From Anaeramoeba flamelloides (lineage: Eukaryota > Metamonada > Anaeramoebidae): DNA of 64,000 bases. Below are positions 24,169-38,000 of the stretch, one piece after another (the stretch's first letter is position 1; the number at the start of each line of letters is the position of its first letter). The notes beneath the pieces are model-generated. The model did no database searches, was not told the origin of the DNA, and saw only the letters and a list, made by a program, of their open reading frames with translations. The translations under genes and the position numbers were made by a program. The stretch spans positions 9,114,001-9,178,000 of the forward strand of contig JANTQA010000029.1 of the NCBI GenBank assembly GCA_027625915.1, written 5' to 3'.

Positions 24169-25659
24169 GAATAGAAAAGGGATCTAGTCAAAAAACATTT
24201 TTTGAAAAAATTAGAAATTTGCCTTTTTTCTTTGTTGATTTGTTTTTTGGTGTCTTTTTAACTTTTCCATTATTAAGCATAGAATATATCAAACAAGAAA
24301 CAAGAAAAAGAAAAAAAATAAAAAAAAAAGAATCTTTGAAAAAATCTTTGTTTTTGAATAAAGAAGAAGACGCAAGGACTTTTCAAACGGTTTTCACATT
24401 TTGTTGAATTTGTATTCGTCTTTTGGCTTCTTTTTATCAAACGTATATTAAACAAATTACTCTTCTCAAGTCTTTCATTTATCAGTTTCTCAACACCAAT
24501 TTTGATCTTTTTCACATATTTTTTTTTTCCTCAATGAAGCGAGTATTTTTCGAATTCTTGAAACATACCTTACTTTTAACGTTTTCTTTGTGAATGCTTT
24601 TTATGTCTTAATTTAGATTGGAGTAATGAAAATTGTATGATAATAATGTACCTAAATAGCCATTTGGAAATAAAGAGGACAAACTTCAGTAAATAATTGT
24701 TTCGTCATAATTCTAATAAGTTTTTGAATATTGTTGATTTTTTTCCTTTTTTTAAATTTTTTTTAACCACCTTGAAGAAAGAATAAAATTGATTTAAATT
24801 GTAGACACTTTGTGAAATGAATTGATCTTCAAAATATATTGAAGGTTCTGCTTGTTTCAAAAAAATTGTAACAAAATTTTCAATTCAGCTAAACAAAAAA
24901 AAAATTTACAAAAAATATAACTTTTCAAATTTTAAATAATTTTTAAAAAAAGCTTAAATTAACTACTCCACTTTTAGAATTGGGGAACTTTGATGATTTT
25001 TTTTTGATTTTTGGGAGACTTATTTTTTTGGGGAAAGCTGAATGAAAATTTTGATTTTTTTGATTTTGAAATTATAAGGAGAGATATAGTTTTGATAAAA
25101 TGAAGTTATATAAGCTATTTCGATAAAAGTGTGGTATTTTATTTTATATATCATAAAAAATAATCTGATTTGGTGGGGTTATTCGTTGATTGGTAATGTC
25201 AAATAATGTTCAATATTAATACCGATTCAATCAATTACAAAGGTATTTATTTCAAAATATGTTCAACGAAATATTTATAAAAAATGAAAAAAAAAGTAAA
25301 AACTTTTTTTGGATAAAACAAAGTACAACCAATTTCAATAAAAATTAGGAAATATTGAAAAGGGTATAAATGATTTTTTAAACAATAAAATGCTGTTATA
25401 TGTTCTCAATTCTATTTGAAAATTTTTTTGAGAATAAAAAAGTTTAAAATTCAATTTTTTGAATAGAATAGAAAATAATAAACATTAATTTTCACTCCTA
25501 AAAAATATCAATATAAATATACGATCACAAAAATTAAAATCTTTTATTTATATAATACAATACTAAGAAAAAAAATTGAATTATTCCCAAGAAATGATAA
25601 ATAATAGTTAATGATTTTTTATATATAAATACTTTTTTGAATATTTTGTTTAAGAAATA

Positions 25660-25855
25660 TAGTCAGTTTCAAATTTAAGATACAAACTTTCAACGAAATT
25701 TAAGGTACAAAAAAATCTCAAATTAAGGCACAAAATTTGGAATTTGTATTTTTACAAATTATTTTTATTAGAATCTGAATTTTGTGCCTTAATTTGAGAT
25801 TTTTATTGTGCCGTAAATTTCGTTGAAGTTTGTGTCTTAAAAGTGGAACTGGCTG
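25660..25855. mobile_element. Family 2 palindromic element, copy 5
   Basis: Left end TAGTCAGTTTCAAATTTAAG, right end AAAAGTGGAACTGGCTG, with TA next to the right end. The interior keeps the AAGGCAC and GTGCCTT motifs and the central AT-rich loop. Confidence 0.85.
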
Positions 25856-27892
25856 TATATTTTGCAATAAATTTACTCCACTTTTTTGGAAATAGCTTAA
25901 ATATGATCAAATTTCAAGAATGTTTTGTTTTTCAAATGTGTTAAGTGAAAAATTACGTGAAAATGATCCTAAGAATTAATGAATTTCAATAAAAATATTT
26001 TAAACGCTAATAATAAATAATTTTTGAGAGTCGACTCGGACTCATCAAACTATGAAAAAAATAAAATAAAAGATTACTAGTTCGATAAAATTATTTCTTT
26101 TGTTATCATTTCATTCTTAACAATGTAATTTCGTTAATATATAATCAAAATTCGAAAATTTTACATACTTGATGCTATTGTATTTATTGTTGTAAAATTA
26201 ATAGGATTTTTAAAACTTTTTTGTCGAGAAAATAAGGTGTTTAATTGGTACAAAATTTAAAAATCTTAAAATGAATGGATGAATTTTAGTTTAATTCTTG
26301 TTTGGGATATTGAATTTGATAGATAATAACTCATATTTTTGGAAAATGTTATATTCGTTAAAAAAAAAACATTCGAATTTAATATCTATGAAAACTGAAA
26401 TACAATTTTTTAAAGAGAAAAAAGTGTTTCAAAGTATTCATTTTAATTGAAAGAAAAAATAAAGATTTTTCTTTCTTTTTTTATCGATTTTTATAAAAAA
26501 ACTTTTATTGATTCGAAAACTATCAAAATTCTTTGAAAAAAACAAACAGTATTAATAATTATATATATATATATATATTTTTTTTTTTTTACATCTTGTT
26601 TCTTACTTTTTACTTTATCCGAAAGTATATTTATACCATTTCATAGACTCTACAAGAATTTAATATTGAGTGGAAAGTAAGTTTAAAAAAATTATTTTGA
26701 TTTTAGAACATTTTTAAAGCAAATTTTGAATTTAGATTGTGAAAATTATTTGATCAAATGACAATATTTTCAAAAAATAATTAAATGTATATACATATCA
26801 TGATTTCTTGTTGAAGAATTCTATTAAGCTAATAACTTTTTTTTGACATAAAAGTACTATTAAAAGATCTTAAAATCCAATAGTCGTCCATAAAATTGAA
26901 ATATAGTAAAAAAAACATAATAATTGAAATATCATATATTTTTTAGAATTCAAAAAAATAGAGTAGAATCTCCAATTTTACTCTCTTATCGTAAATCATG
27001 AAAAAAAGACTAATTAAAATGTATCATAAATTCCAAAGTTTAAAAGAATATAATGGAATGTTTATTTTTGCTCTCTTCTTGTAAATTTAAGAAAACTCAA
27101 CGAAAGTTCACATTTTTTTTTTTAAATTACAAGAAAAGAGTAAAATCCCAGATTTTGCCCTATTTTTATTAATTTGAAAGAATACTGCTAAAAAGAAAAA
27201 GAAAAAATAATTTTTTGTTTTTCCAATTTGTATTTCATCTAAATAATTCTTTAATCGTCTAAATAATTGTTTCATCATTTGAAGGTATTTAATATTTTTA
27301 CTATAATTTTTAAAAAATAATACATCACAATTAACTAGGAAATAAAAGATATTTTGTTTTATAAATTTGAAAAAAAATCGAAATAGAACCTTTAAAATTG
27401 GTTTTTTCGACTTAAATCTGAAAATATTTTTCAAAATAATTTTTGATCAATTTTTTTTCAATTATATATTAGAGTTTATTATAAGTGAAGTTATTAAAAG
27501 GTGAAAAAATTAGTATAATCTTTATTTTTTTTAGGGGAATTTTTTCCTAAACTTTTACAGTGAAAATAACATATTTAAAAATATATTTAATAAAGAGAAA
27601 ATGATTAATATAGAATCTGACTTGTGAATTTTTTTTTATTTTTTACAAGTTATAAAAGATTTTTATTTTTGTTTATTTCAATTTATTTTTATATTTCAGA
27701 CTCTTAAAATTTGTTTATATGTATTTGATTCAATTTTATTTTTATTTGTAGTTATATTATAAATCTTTATTTCAGTCAACCCAATTCTTTTAATGTAAAA
27801 TAGCAAAAAAATATTATTTTGAATCATTGCTTGGAAATATCTTGAAATAATAGTATTATTGGTATGGATTCACAACTTAGTTTTTATTGGGT

Positions 27893-28663
27893 GTTAGATT
27901 TATTCCCAAAAATAACCCAAAATCCAAAATACCCGAAAATTTTTTAACCACTGAAAAATACTTTTTGAATAAAATCTAAAAAATCCTAGTGTAAATATAC
28001 TCAGTTTAACAGTAAAATTACATTTTTACTTTTAAAATATTTTTTTTTGAATTTTCTACTTTAACCCTTCTGAAGAATTTTTGGTAAATTTGAGATTTTT
28101 TGAGTGGGTTAGTATTTTTAGGGTAAGTAAAAGGTGTTTGATAGAGTGTTTTCAGGTTTTGTAAGGTTTTTTTTTGTATTTGGACTGTTAGTATGTAGAG
28201 TTTGTTAGGCTAAATCAATATTTGTTCGGGGTCAGAAGTTAAAAAAGAGGGTTTGGTCTGGATTACATTATGTAGGGTATGTTTTTGCGAAAGGATATTT
28301 GTCAGTTATTTTTAGATTGTAACAAAGATTACATAATTAAGACATAATGTAACATAATTATAAAGTGACTTTAGAAAGAAATTTTCTTTCATTTTATTCA
28401 CATTTCAAAATTATCAGAAATGTTACATATATCTAAGGTACTTATTTCTTTCACGCAAAATGAGTTGAATACTATTCCTAAAATTACAATTGTTTATATT
28501 TTGTATTTCTAATAAAAAAAATTCCAATAAAATTCAAATTATACTCTAAAACTGGGTATATTGACACTAGATTTTTTTATATCTTATTCAAAAATGTTTT
28601 TCAGTCGTTAAACAATTTTCAGGTATTATAAAATTTCTGGGTATTTTGGGAATATTTGATCTA
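27893..28663. mobile_element. 770-bp fold-back element with arms of about 115 bp
   Basis: The left arm (27893-28010) contains AGATTTATTCCCAAAAATAA, AATACCC and CACTGAAAAATACTTTTTGA. The right arm (28546-28663) is its imperfect complement. The interior 28080-28300 is strongly G- and T-rich on the + strand with very few C, unlike the rest of the window. Short open stretches occur (for example VSIFRVSKRCLIECFQVL) but no recognisable protein. Confidence 0.7.
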
Positions 28664-28957
28664 TTCATTTTCGTTTTTTTGTTCAATTTTTTTTCTATTA
28701 ATATTGTCTTACAAGATTCAATGTTTTTTTTTGATAGATTTAACAAAGTGTGGTTATTTGAGTAAAAATATATTTTTATTTTTATTGTTTTTTTTTTTTT
28801 TTTGGGATATATTTTTACTAATGTACTTTATGAAATAGGTCAAATAAAAATTATTTCTTGCATTTTAAAGGGTAGTAGTGATTTTAACATATTTTGATCT
28901 TTTTAGAAAATAATTGTAAATAATAATCCATTTATTATATTATTATTATTATTAGTG

Positions 28958-29001
<44 letters not shown>
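28958..29001 (+). repeat. (TAG)n microsatellite
   Basis: About 14 TAG units, bounded on both sides by TTA trinucleotide runs. Confidence 0.95.
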
Positions 29002-29007
<6 letters not shown>

Positions 29008-30813
29008 CTTAGAATTATTATTATTATTATTCTTATTATTATTTGGTTAAAAATTTTTTTTTTCTAATTTGAAAAAAAAATCAAAATATCAAACTTTTAA
29101 TACAAAAACAGTATCCGTCTAATGGATATACTATTATTAAAAAGAAAGAAAAAAACTTTAGTACCAAATCATATCAAAATTCTATATATATCCAAAATAT
29201 AAATGAAAAAATTAATTAAATAAAATAAAAATGGAAGAATTGCTAAGAAATAGTTTATTTCAATTTAAAATTGTAATTCCCTCAATCATACGAAAAATTG
29301 AAAACCCATTATCCAATAATTATATCATAAAAACCTGTAATGGGTAAAAAACAATTTTAATTTGAGTTTTTTAACAACTTTACGTTAATAACTCTATATT
29401 TGGAGGTTATTTCGCAGTTTTTAAAACTATGTTATTATTTGCATCTAATCTAATGAAAATATTATTTCCAGATTCTATCATGCCTTCTTTAATTATAAAA
29501 CTATTTTTTTTATTTATTTTTTCAAAAGAATAAATAAGAAATTTGATTCCTTAACAAATAAAACAATATAATAAAACTAACTTTCTCTGCTAGATATAGT
29601 TGAATTTAAAAATGGACTTAACTTTTAATACAACAATAAATATTTATATATTTATTTTTAATAATCAAGTAAATTAATTCATTTTTTAATTAACGTTTAA
29701 AGGTTATATCTTTCTCCACCCATAATACAGACTCTATAAAAAAAAAAAATTTATAAAAAATAATAAAAAAGTGTATTTTTAAAATTATTTGTACATTTTC
29801 TTGTTTAGATGATGATATTTCTTAACTGAATAAAAGAAAAATATGTTATGATATTTAAGAAAACACAAATCTTGAATAAATAATGAGTTATTTTATTTTA
29901 TATCTCTACCAAGGTTGTAAATACACTTACAAATAGTGTAAGTTCTTATATAATTAATTAAATTATCTATTCAGAAAGGAAGAGGTAAAAACACTAGTTG
30001 TATTTGTAAAAAATAGTCTATATTAGACTAAATCAATTGTAAAGGATAAAATGATTGATTATTTTCTTAAAATCTTGAAATTATGAACTACATTTGTTTA
30101 AAATATTTCAAAAGTTTTATAATTTTGTTCAAATATTTAATGTTTTTTTCTGTAACATATTTTTTTCTCTAATTATTTAAAAAAAAAAATCTGGTTTGGA
30201 CTTATAATTTAAGAATTACTTTTTTATAGGCTGATTGTTCAAAATCACATCTTTTTTATTTATTGTTTATTCTCAGTTTCTTTGATCATTTAATGTTCAA
30301 ATGCTTAGTGAGAAAAAAAAAACACCACTTTTAAATGTGTAACTTCGTTTTCACTCATCTGTGTCACTTATTTGAACAAACATAATTAATAGCAAATTGT
30401 CCATGAATCTTTTCACATGTAATCTATAATTATAATTAAAATAATAAAACGCAAAATAACTTTCTTGTAATTATATTAATTGAATTAAGATTAATTGAAA
30501 ATATTTTTTTCAATAATACAAAAAAAAAAAAAACAAAAACAAAACTAAATAGTTTGTTGTGGTAAATAATCCTTTTAAACAAAGTTAATACAAGTAACAA
30601 TTGAAGTACGAAACCAACTCAAATATAATGTTTGTTAAAAACTAAACATCATATTAATTAAAATAGTTTTAACAATAATGCTAATAGAAAACAAAGAAAA
30701 AAAAAACAGATGACAAGCAGATCCCTTAATTCAAAAAAAAAAAAAAAAAAACATTAAAAAAATCCTTATTTTGAAGTATAATTTAGAAAATGAAAAACAA
30801 GAAAAACTGTAAA

Positions 30814-31156
30814 CTAGAACCCTTCAAAGTTGATCACAAACTCAAGAAGCTTTATTTTGTTAATATCCGAAAGATTTGTATTTTGTAAAAGATCAAGGTT
30901 TAAAAAAGTACAAATGTAGTCGAATAAAGCCGTTATTGTGAATGCTTTGAAGACCAACAGCAATATCACTAATTAACCCCCAAATGACCCTTTCTGGGAT
31001 TGGTTGTAATTCTTGGACTTGCTCCTGTTCTATTTTTAATTCTAATAGTTCATTTTTTTGATAAATTATAAGAAAATATTTAACTCCTTGAGTTATACAA
31101 GCATTAATTGGATACCAAAATGTTAAGGGCTTTAAATAAATATGATTTAAATACAC
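30814..31156 (-). pseudogene. Protein kinase-like remnant
   Basis: On the minus strand a frame encodes FWYPINACITQGVKYFLIIY, then PERVIWGLISDIAVGLQSIH followed by NNGFIRLHLYFFKP and TGA. This resembles the hinge, alpha-E helix and catalytic-loop approach of a NEK- or WEE-type kinase. A second frame continues at once with LDLLQNTNLSDINKIKLLEF and ends at TAG (30814-30816), matching the LKPENILL...IKLLDFG region. The catalytic HRD is replaced by RLHL and DFG by EFV, and the reading frame changes between the two halves. No N-lobe was found upstream. A decayed kinase copy is the best reading; an exon pair with an unusual intron is less likely. Confidence 0.4.
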
Positions 31157-31375
31157 AAAAGAATAATTTCATCACCAGCCTTATGAAAAATGGTCAATTA
31201 TTTATGATCGAAATAAAATTATTTCATTCGAAAAAAAAAAATCGAAAAATTGGCCATATTATTTTTCAAACCAAAAATCAAGACAATTGAATTTATTGGT
31301 CTTTGAAAGTTAATATTGATATTGAACAAATATACAAATTGAATCCTGAAATTGGAAATTTAATTAATAAAAATT
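31108..31375 (+). pseudogene. Unrecognised coding-like stretch on the + strand
   Basis: A + frame reads from about MLRALNKYDLNTQKN through NGQLFMIEIKLFHSKKK and KIGHIIFQTKNQDN to a TGA at 31288-31290. It then stays open in the same frame (IYWSLKVNIDIEQIYKLNPE) to TAA. The composition is protein-like on both sides of the internal stop. It overlaps the 5' part of the opposite-strand kinase-like remnant by about 50 nt. I do not recognise the family. Confidence 0.25.
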
Positions 31376-32039
31376 AATTCAGAACCACTATTGGAATAAC
31401 TAAAATGTTAACGTCAAAATAAATTGTCAAAATACTAATGAGAATCCGATTCAAAAAATCATTTTTTCATTTTTTTTACTTATCATTTTGGCTTTTAAAA
31501 AAATCTTTTTTTATCAAATTTTTCACAGGATTTTTTTTTTTTGCTTCATTTGCACCAAGACTTTACAAAAAAAAAAAACAAAACAAACTTTATTTTTACC
31601 AAACCAATTTTTAAAAAAACTTTATTGTAACTTTTTCCTTTTAACATAAAAAAAAAATATTATCTTTTGGTATTGGATTCCTTTTATTAATATTTTTTAA
31701 ATCCAATTTTTTTTTAATTTGCGCTTGGACAAGTACTTGTTTTTGCTTTTGAACCCACCAATTTTATTCTCAACTCTAATTGCATTTTAACTATTTTTTC
31801 TTTATTTTCAAATTATATTTTGAATATTCATGAATATGGATAATGTGTATTTGAATACCTCATTTCGATCAACTTAAAACCCAATACTTTTTTTGAAAAT
31901 CTTATTACTAAAATTACTAAAATTCAATTTTTTTTTTTGCATAAAATTAATAATATTTCCCCGAATAAATATCAACCTCTTGAAATAACAAAACTATAAC
32001 TAGACACACAAAGTGGAAGCTAAACAATAATTACAGCTT
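31376..32039. other. Spacer upstream of the HDAC gene
   Basis: AT-rich sequence with several A and T runs. It probably contains the HDAC promoter, but I can point to no specific element. The last 20 bases before the ATG are less T-rich (GCTAAACAATAATTACAGCTT). Confidence 0.4.
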
Positions 32040-35000
32040 ATGGCTTCAATTAAAAAACGTGTTTCATACTTTTATGATTCTGGCATTGGGCGATTTAATT
32101 ATGGAGGAGAGCACCCGATGAAACCAAAAAGAATTCGACTAACGCACGACTTAATTACAGGTTATGGGCTACATACCAAAATGGATATCTGCCCGATTAA
32201 TAAGTCAACAAGAAAAGAGCTTTGCCAATTCCATTCAGAGGAATACCTCAAGTTCCTTGAACACATCACACCAGATAACAAGGATGAATTTTTTGATATG
32301 TTAGATCAATTCAATATTGGTGAAGACACACCCATTTTCGATGGATTCTTTGAATTTAGTCAAATTTCTGCGGGTGGTTCAATAGACGGAGCAAGAAAAT
32401 TGAATAATAATGAAACAGATATTGCAATTAATTGGACTGGTATATATTTAAACTTTTTCTTTTTTTTTTTCTCACAATTTTTCAGATTTATCTACAATTT
32501 TCACTTTTTTTGAATAGTTCCTTCGTTCATGGAGTTTGTTTATACTTTTTGAGTTTTTTGAAGTAACTAAACGGAATAAAGAATGGCCCAATTCTCGAAT
32601 ATTCATAATTCTACAAATTCCTCCAAAGAAAAAAAATGAATAATTTTTAAAAATAGAATTTTTTTAACTTTATTTGGGTTGCTTGTCAAAAAAGATCGAG
32701 TGAATTAGTTTTGAAACACAAGTCACTACATTGAAAAAAAAAATTATAGGTTTTTTGTCTTTGTCAATGTCTGATCATAACAGAAAAAGTGATCTTTTAC
32801 AATTTGTTTTTGTTTTGTATTTTTTTTTTCAGACAAATAGTTGTTGATATTTTCACAATTTATAGCAAAAGGGTACTCCTTTGTCTTTTGAAAATTAACC
32901 CCTTTTTTTGAAATAAATAGTGTTTTTCATTTTTTTGATTTTTATCTGAAAAACAAAAGTTTTAAGAAAACTTTTGTTCATCGATTTTAAAAAGAAAAAT
33001 TTTTTCGTTAAAAAATTTTGAAATTTTAAGCTTTTTTCTCAAGAAACTAATTTTTTTGGTGTGTTTGAAAAAAAAAATCTTTTTATAAAACTATTCTTTT
33101 TTTTTTTTTTTTTTGACTTTTGTTATTTGAAGTTGATCGGTTTTTTTTTTTATTAAAGTTATATATTTTTTTAACATTGATTTTCGTTTGTTGTAATAAG
33201 GACGCAAATTAGAGAAACTTATCATGATTTTTACAACTTCACAAACTCGAGTGAGATAATCCATTGTCGTAAGAATCAATAGATCTAGCTATTGATACAG
33301 AACAAGCCTAATCCGATATTTCAAAAAAAAATCTTAATTGTTATAAAACCGTTTGCTTTAAAACTCATGAAATTCAAAAAACATATAAATGTTGTGAAAA
33401 AAAAGTTTAACAGGATAAAAAAGTGAGACATTTTTTTTTAGATATTTAACAAAATTTCATTGAAAGAACATTAGTAAAAATGATCAAATTCATCAGAAAT
33501 TTTTTCAAGTTAATAAGAATCAAGAAAGAGATTAAAACACTCTAATAAGTGTGGCACGGAATTCAGATTTTATTAATTTCAATTTCATCAAGATCCTTTA
33601 AGGGGATTGTTTTAAAATCAAATAAACTTCATTCCAAAAATTTGGAAAAATTGACAATCAAAAAATAAGCAAAAAAATCTCAATGCTGTGTATTTTTCAA
33701 AACTTAATATAAAGCATGTTTAAGTTACCCAGTAAGAATGTTTTTATAAGTAATCATTTTTATCCAAATAAAAGTAAAAAAATATAACATGAAAAAAAAA
33801 ATCTAAATCAGTCTGTCCAAAATAATAAAACGAGCTGGAACAAAAAATCATAAAGGTAAATTTGTTAAAATTTCACCAAAAATTGATTGATCAAAAGGTA
33901 AGATACCATCGACCAATTCTATTTGAGTTTTTGTATTTTGAATAAATTCAACTTTAACCTTATATCAATCATTGAAAAAAATGAAAGAAAACAGTAACAA
34001 AAAAAAACAAAAAAATGATATGATTTGTTAAAATTAAAATTATTTACAAATTAAATGGAATTGTGTTTATTTATGATATTATTTGAAACTGTTCTAGCAG
34101 TTGACAAAATTTTGGATTTTAATTTACATAATAATGTGATATTTAAAAGAATAACCTTTTAATTTAATGATTAAAGTATTTCCGAAAAAGATTGTGGTCA
34201 TTTTTTTTTCTTCACATTTCCGAAGAAAATCCTCTTTGTGGGTGGATTAATTCCTAAATTGGAAACATAAAATTAAGAAAAATTTAAGAAATACTTTTAG
34301 AATTAGTATCTATGAGATAAATTTTAAAATATTTTCATCAAAAGAAAAAAAAATTGTATGTTTTTTGGAGAAAACAATGTATGGTCAATTTCAACAAAAA
34401 AGGGGGTAAAATGTTAAGGACCCAAAAGATTTTTTTAAAAATCAAATTACCATTTTAAATTATATCTTCTATTGGAAATTTATGTTGTAATAAAACCTCT
34501 TTGAAAAACAATTTTTCTGATCAAAAAGAAAAAAAAGTTCATTTAATTTTCACATTAAAAAAATCATAAAGAATTGAGATCAGAAATTTTCAGATATTCT
34601 AGTATCTAATATCATTACAAATAAACAAAATGAGTTTTGCTTTGGAGTCAATAAATGATGAATGATGGTTTTGTATATTTAAATAGTTCTATAAGAATTG
34701 AAATTAATAAAGATATTTTAAAATAATTTTACCCCTCTTTTTTGGAAATAGCACAAATTTAAACTTATTTAAATATTCTGTCAGTTACACTTTTAAGTCA
34801 CAGACTTTGAACGAAATTTAAGACAAAAAAAAAATCTCAAATTAAGGTAGATTTTTTGGAATTTTTTTTTATACAAATTATTTTTTGAGAATATGAATTT
34901 TGTGCCTAAATTTGATATTTTTTTTATGGCTTAATTTATATTGTAAGTTTGTGGTTTAATAGTGGAATTGGCTGTAAACAAAAATAAATTTATTGGGTCT

Positions 35001-38000
35001 TAATTTTATATTTTGGGAATCTTTTACTTATTTTGTAATTTAAAATATTTTTAAAAAGTATATTGAATTTGGTCAATAAATTTTTCTTTTTAAAAGTTAT
35101 GTCTAATAATAATTCAATTTTTATTTTGGTGAAAGAAAAATTAAAAGTAAATTTTTATCAAATAAAATGTTCAAAGTACAAATAAAAGTTCAATTTAGCA
35201 TGCAGTTTTAAGGTGGGAGTATAACATTGTTTGTTTAGATAACAATGTATGATTGGATTTTTAATCTTGTTTATATCAAGTTATCGGGATAATGTTTGAT
35301 TTTAAAAGGGTTGAAAAAGATGTGTAACGCTGATTGATAAACTAACAGATATTTAAAATGGTGTTTTCCTTTTCTTATAACAATTCCAATATTAATTTTA
35401 AATAAAATTTCTCTTTGATAATTATTTTACAAATCAATCCCATAATTTTTTTTTTCTGTTTTTTTTTTTTTTTTTTCACTATTTTTAAATATTTATGAAT
35501 AGGAGGTTTACATCATGCGAAAAGTAAAGAATCATCGGGTTTTTGCTATATTAATGATATTGTTTTAGGAATTATCGAATTGTTAAAATACCACAATAGG
35601 GTATTATATATTGACATTGATATTCACCACGGAGATGGCGTTGAAGAAGCTTTTTATCAGACAAATAGGGTAATGACTTGTAGTTTTCATAAATATGGTG
35701 ATGGGTATTTTCCAGGAACAGGTTTGTATTTTTATTAAAAAAAATTACTTTTTCTTTGTATACCTTTTCTGTTTCTTGGTTGGTGTGGGTGTTTCTATTT
35801 CTGGTTTATATTTAATATATTTAAATGTTTTGTAAAGAAATATTATCAAGCAAAATATTTTTCGGTAAAAAATAATATATTAGCCTAGAAATTTATGTTT
35901 ATTGATAAAACAGGAAGCAGAAAATAGTTTTTATGTGTTTTTCTAATTTTGTGAAGAAAATATATTGGTTTTCTGATCATCCTAATAATTAAAAAAAAAA
36001 TTAAAATTTTGAGAGAATTTTAATATAAAGTAGGGAAAAAAATACCAGACATGAAAATAATCCCTTACGAGATTTTTAATTGTGAATAATTGTAAAATTG
36101 TTATGTAATTTCATTTATTTAGAATCCAATCCTTTTTTAAAGAATCAAACTTTTCCAATTATAACTCACCCACTTGTTAGAATGATGATTAATGAATTAC
36201 ACTAGTTCAAAATGTATTTAACCAATCAAAAAACAAGAATAAAAATTATCATTTTCCAAATTCATCGTAAACCTTGATAAAATTCTACTATTTTTCAAAA
36301 ATAATTGATCTACTTATGCTATCAAACAATTACTCGAATATTCTAGATACACCCCCACTTTAATGAACTTTAGATAGGTTTATTACTAGGTTAATAAAAA
36401 AATTGGTTATTTATAAAAAAGATTTGATTGAAAATAAATGAAATTACACCACAATTTTACTAATATCCACAATTAAAAATCTCGTAAGGGATTATTTTCA
36501 TGTCTGGTATTTTTTTCCCTACTATACTTAATTTAAAGTTTTGATCATATTCAATGAGTTCAACTTCAATAATATATTAATATAATTTGCTGTGTTCTCT
36601 CTTTAATAGGTAAATCCCTAAAAATACAGGCACCCTATCTCATTTATGAATTTCGAAACAATCTAATCGAATTCACTGTTTTTTTTCTTTTTTTTTCGGC
36701 TTGGGAGTATTATAGTATACTCTTAGATTTTTTATATTGGTTTAAATACAAAAGTGTTAAAATAAGAACTGATTTTATCCAAATAATGTTTATTTCTAAA
36801 TGGTATATTTAAAATAAACTAATGATGTATCAAACTGTTTTAATAAACTCCAATTCAAAAATTTTAACCCTTCAAAATACATTTTTTGAAAACAAAAAAA
36901 AAACTCTTTTGATAAAATAATTATTTGTTATCAGTTATATTAGAACTACGATTAATGGAAATTTTAATCATAATTTATTAAAAATTTTTCAAAAATCAAT
37001 AATTGCTTTATAATCCTTTTGCAAGTGGTTTTGTTTGGTTTTAACAGATATCTTTATCAAGAATAATTATCATTTTTAGATCTAAATCATTTTTTCTAAT
37101 TTCATAAAATTTTAGTTTTTTTTTTTTTTTTTTCGTTCCTTTTTTTAAATTTTTTTTTCTTTTGTTTTTTCTTCAGATTCATTTATAAAAAAAAAATATC
37201 TTAGAAAATAGTAATAAAAATTAAAAAAAAAATTAGACTTTAAAATAAAGTCTTTTAAAATTCAGATAATTATCGGCAAAAAAATCTTCTTGTTAACTTT
37301 TTTCAGTGATAATTCAGTAATAAAAAATTCATAATGTAAACTCTTTTTCAAAAATTGTGAATCACCTGAAATAATAAATTGAAAAAAAAAAAAATATCCT
37401 TTAGTATTCAAGAACAATTAATAACTAAAAATGATTTGTAATTCACTTTTAAGTCATTCTAAATCTATAAAAGCCTGATATATTAAAAATTAAAAAAAAA
37501 AATAAAACCAAAAACTAAAAAAAAGTGAGTCGCAATTTTTGAAATGAGCATTACCCATTTTTTATTACTGAACTTTCACTGAAAAAAAGTTGAACAACAA
37601 TATTTTTTATGAATAATTAAATCCATTTTCAAAGGCTTTACATGGTCTCAATTTTGTGAGTGATTATTTGTCTTTTCGAAGATCTCTTTTTTTTTCCACA
37701 TCATCTTTTGAAAAAAAAAAAAGAAAGAAAAAGAAAAAGAAAAAAATTTTTCAAAAAAAAAGAAAAAGAAAAACAAAAGAAAAACAAAAATTTGAAAAAG
37801 CAAAACCAAAATTTGCAAAATTAGAAAAAATGATTCTGATCCAAAAATTTGAAAATATTTTTTGTTAAGAATAATGGAATAAACCCTCAAAACAACTCCC
37901 ATTAACATCATAAAGTGAGTCAAAATTTATGAAAAATAGTTTACATTTCAAAAATATTGAGTCGCTTTTTTTAGGTTTTGAATTATATATTTTTTATAAA

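Larger units (their letters stand above)
23500..30813. other. AT-rich intergenic region with TIR elements
   Basis: No intact gene is visible. The stretch holds a TIR element with a nested palindrome (23562-24168), a family 2 copy (25660-25855), a large fold-back (27893-28663) and a TAG microsatellite (28958-29001). A minus-strand open frame at 27108-27434 is Phe/Lys/Asn-rich and looks random. Confidence 0.55.

Noticed and set aside
27108-27434. 108-codon minus-strand frame
   Set aside because: Phe/Lys/Asn/Ile composition equals that expected from the local AT-rich sequence; no motif or conserved pattern.
37656-37923. Lys-rich + frame and Phe-rich - frame in HDAC intron 2
   Set aside because: They come from an A/T-run-rich part of a family 6 repeat, with no protein features.
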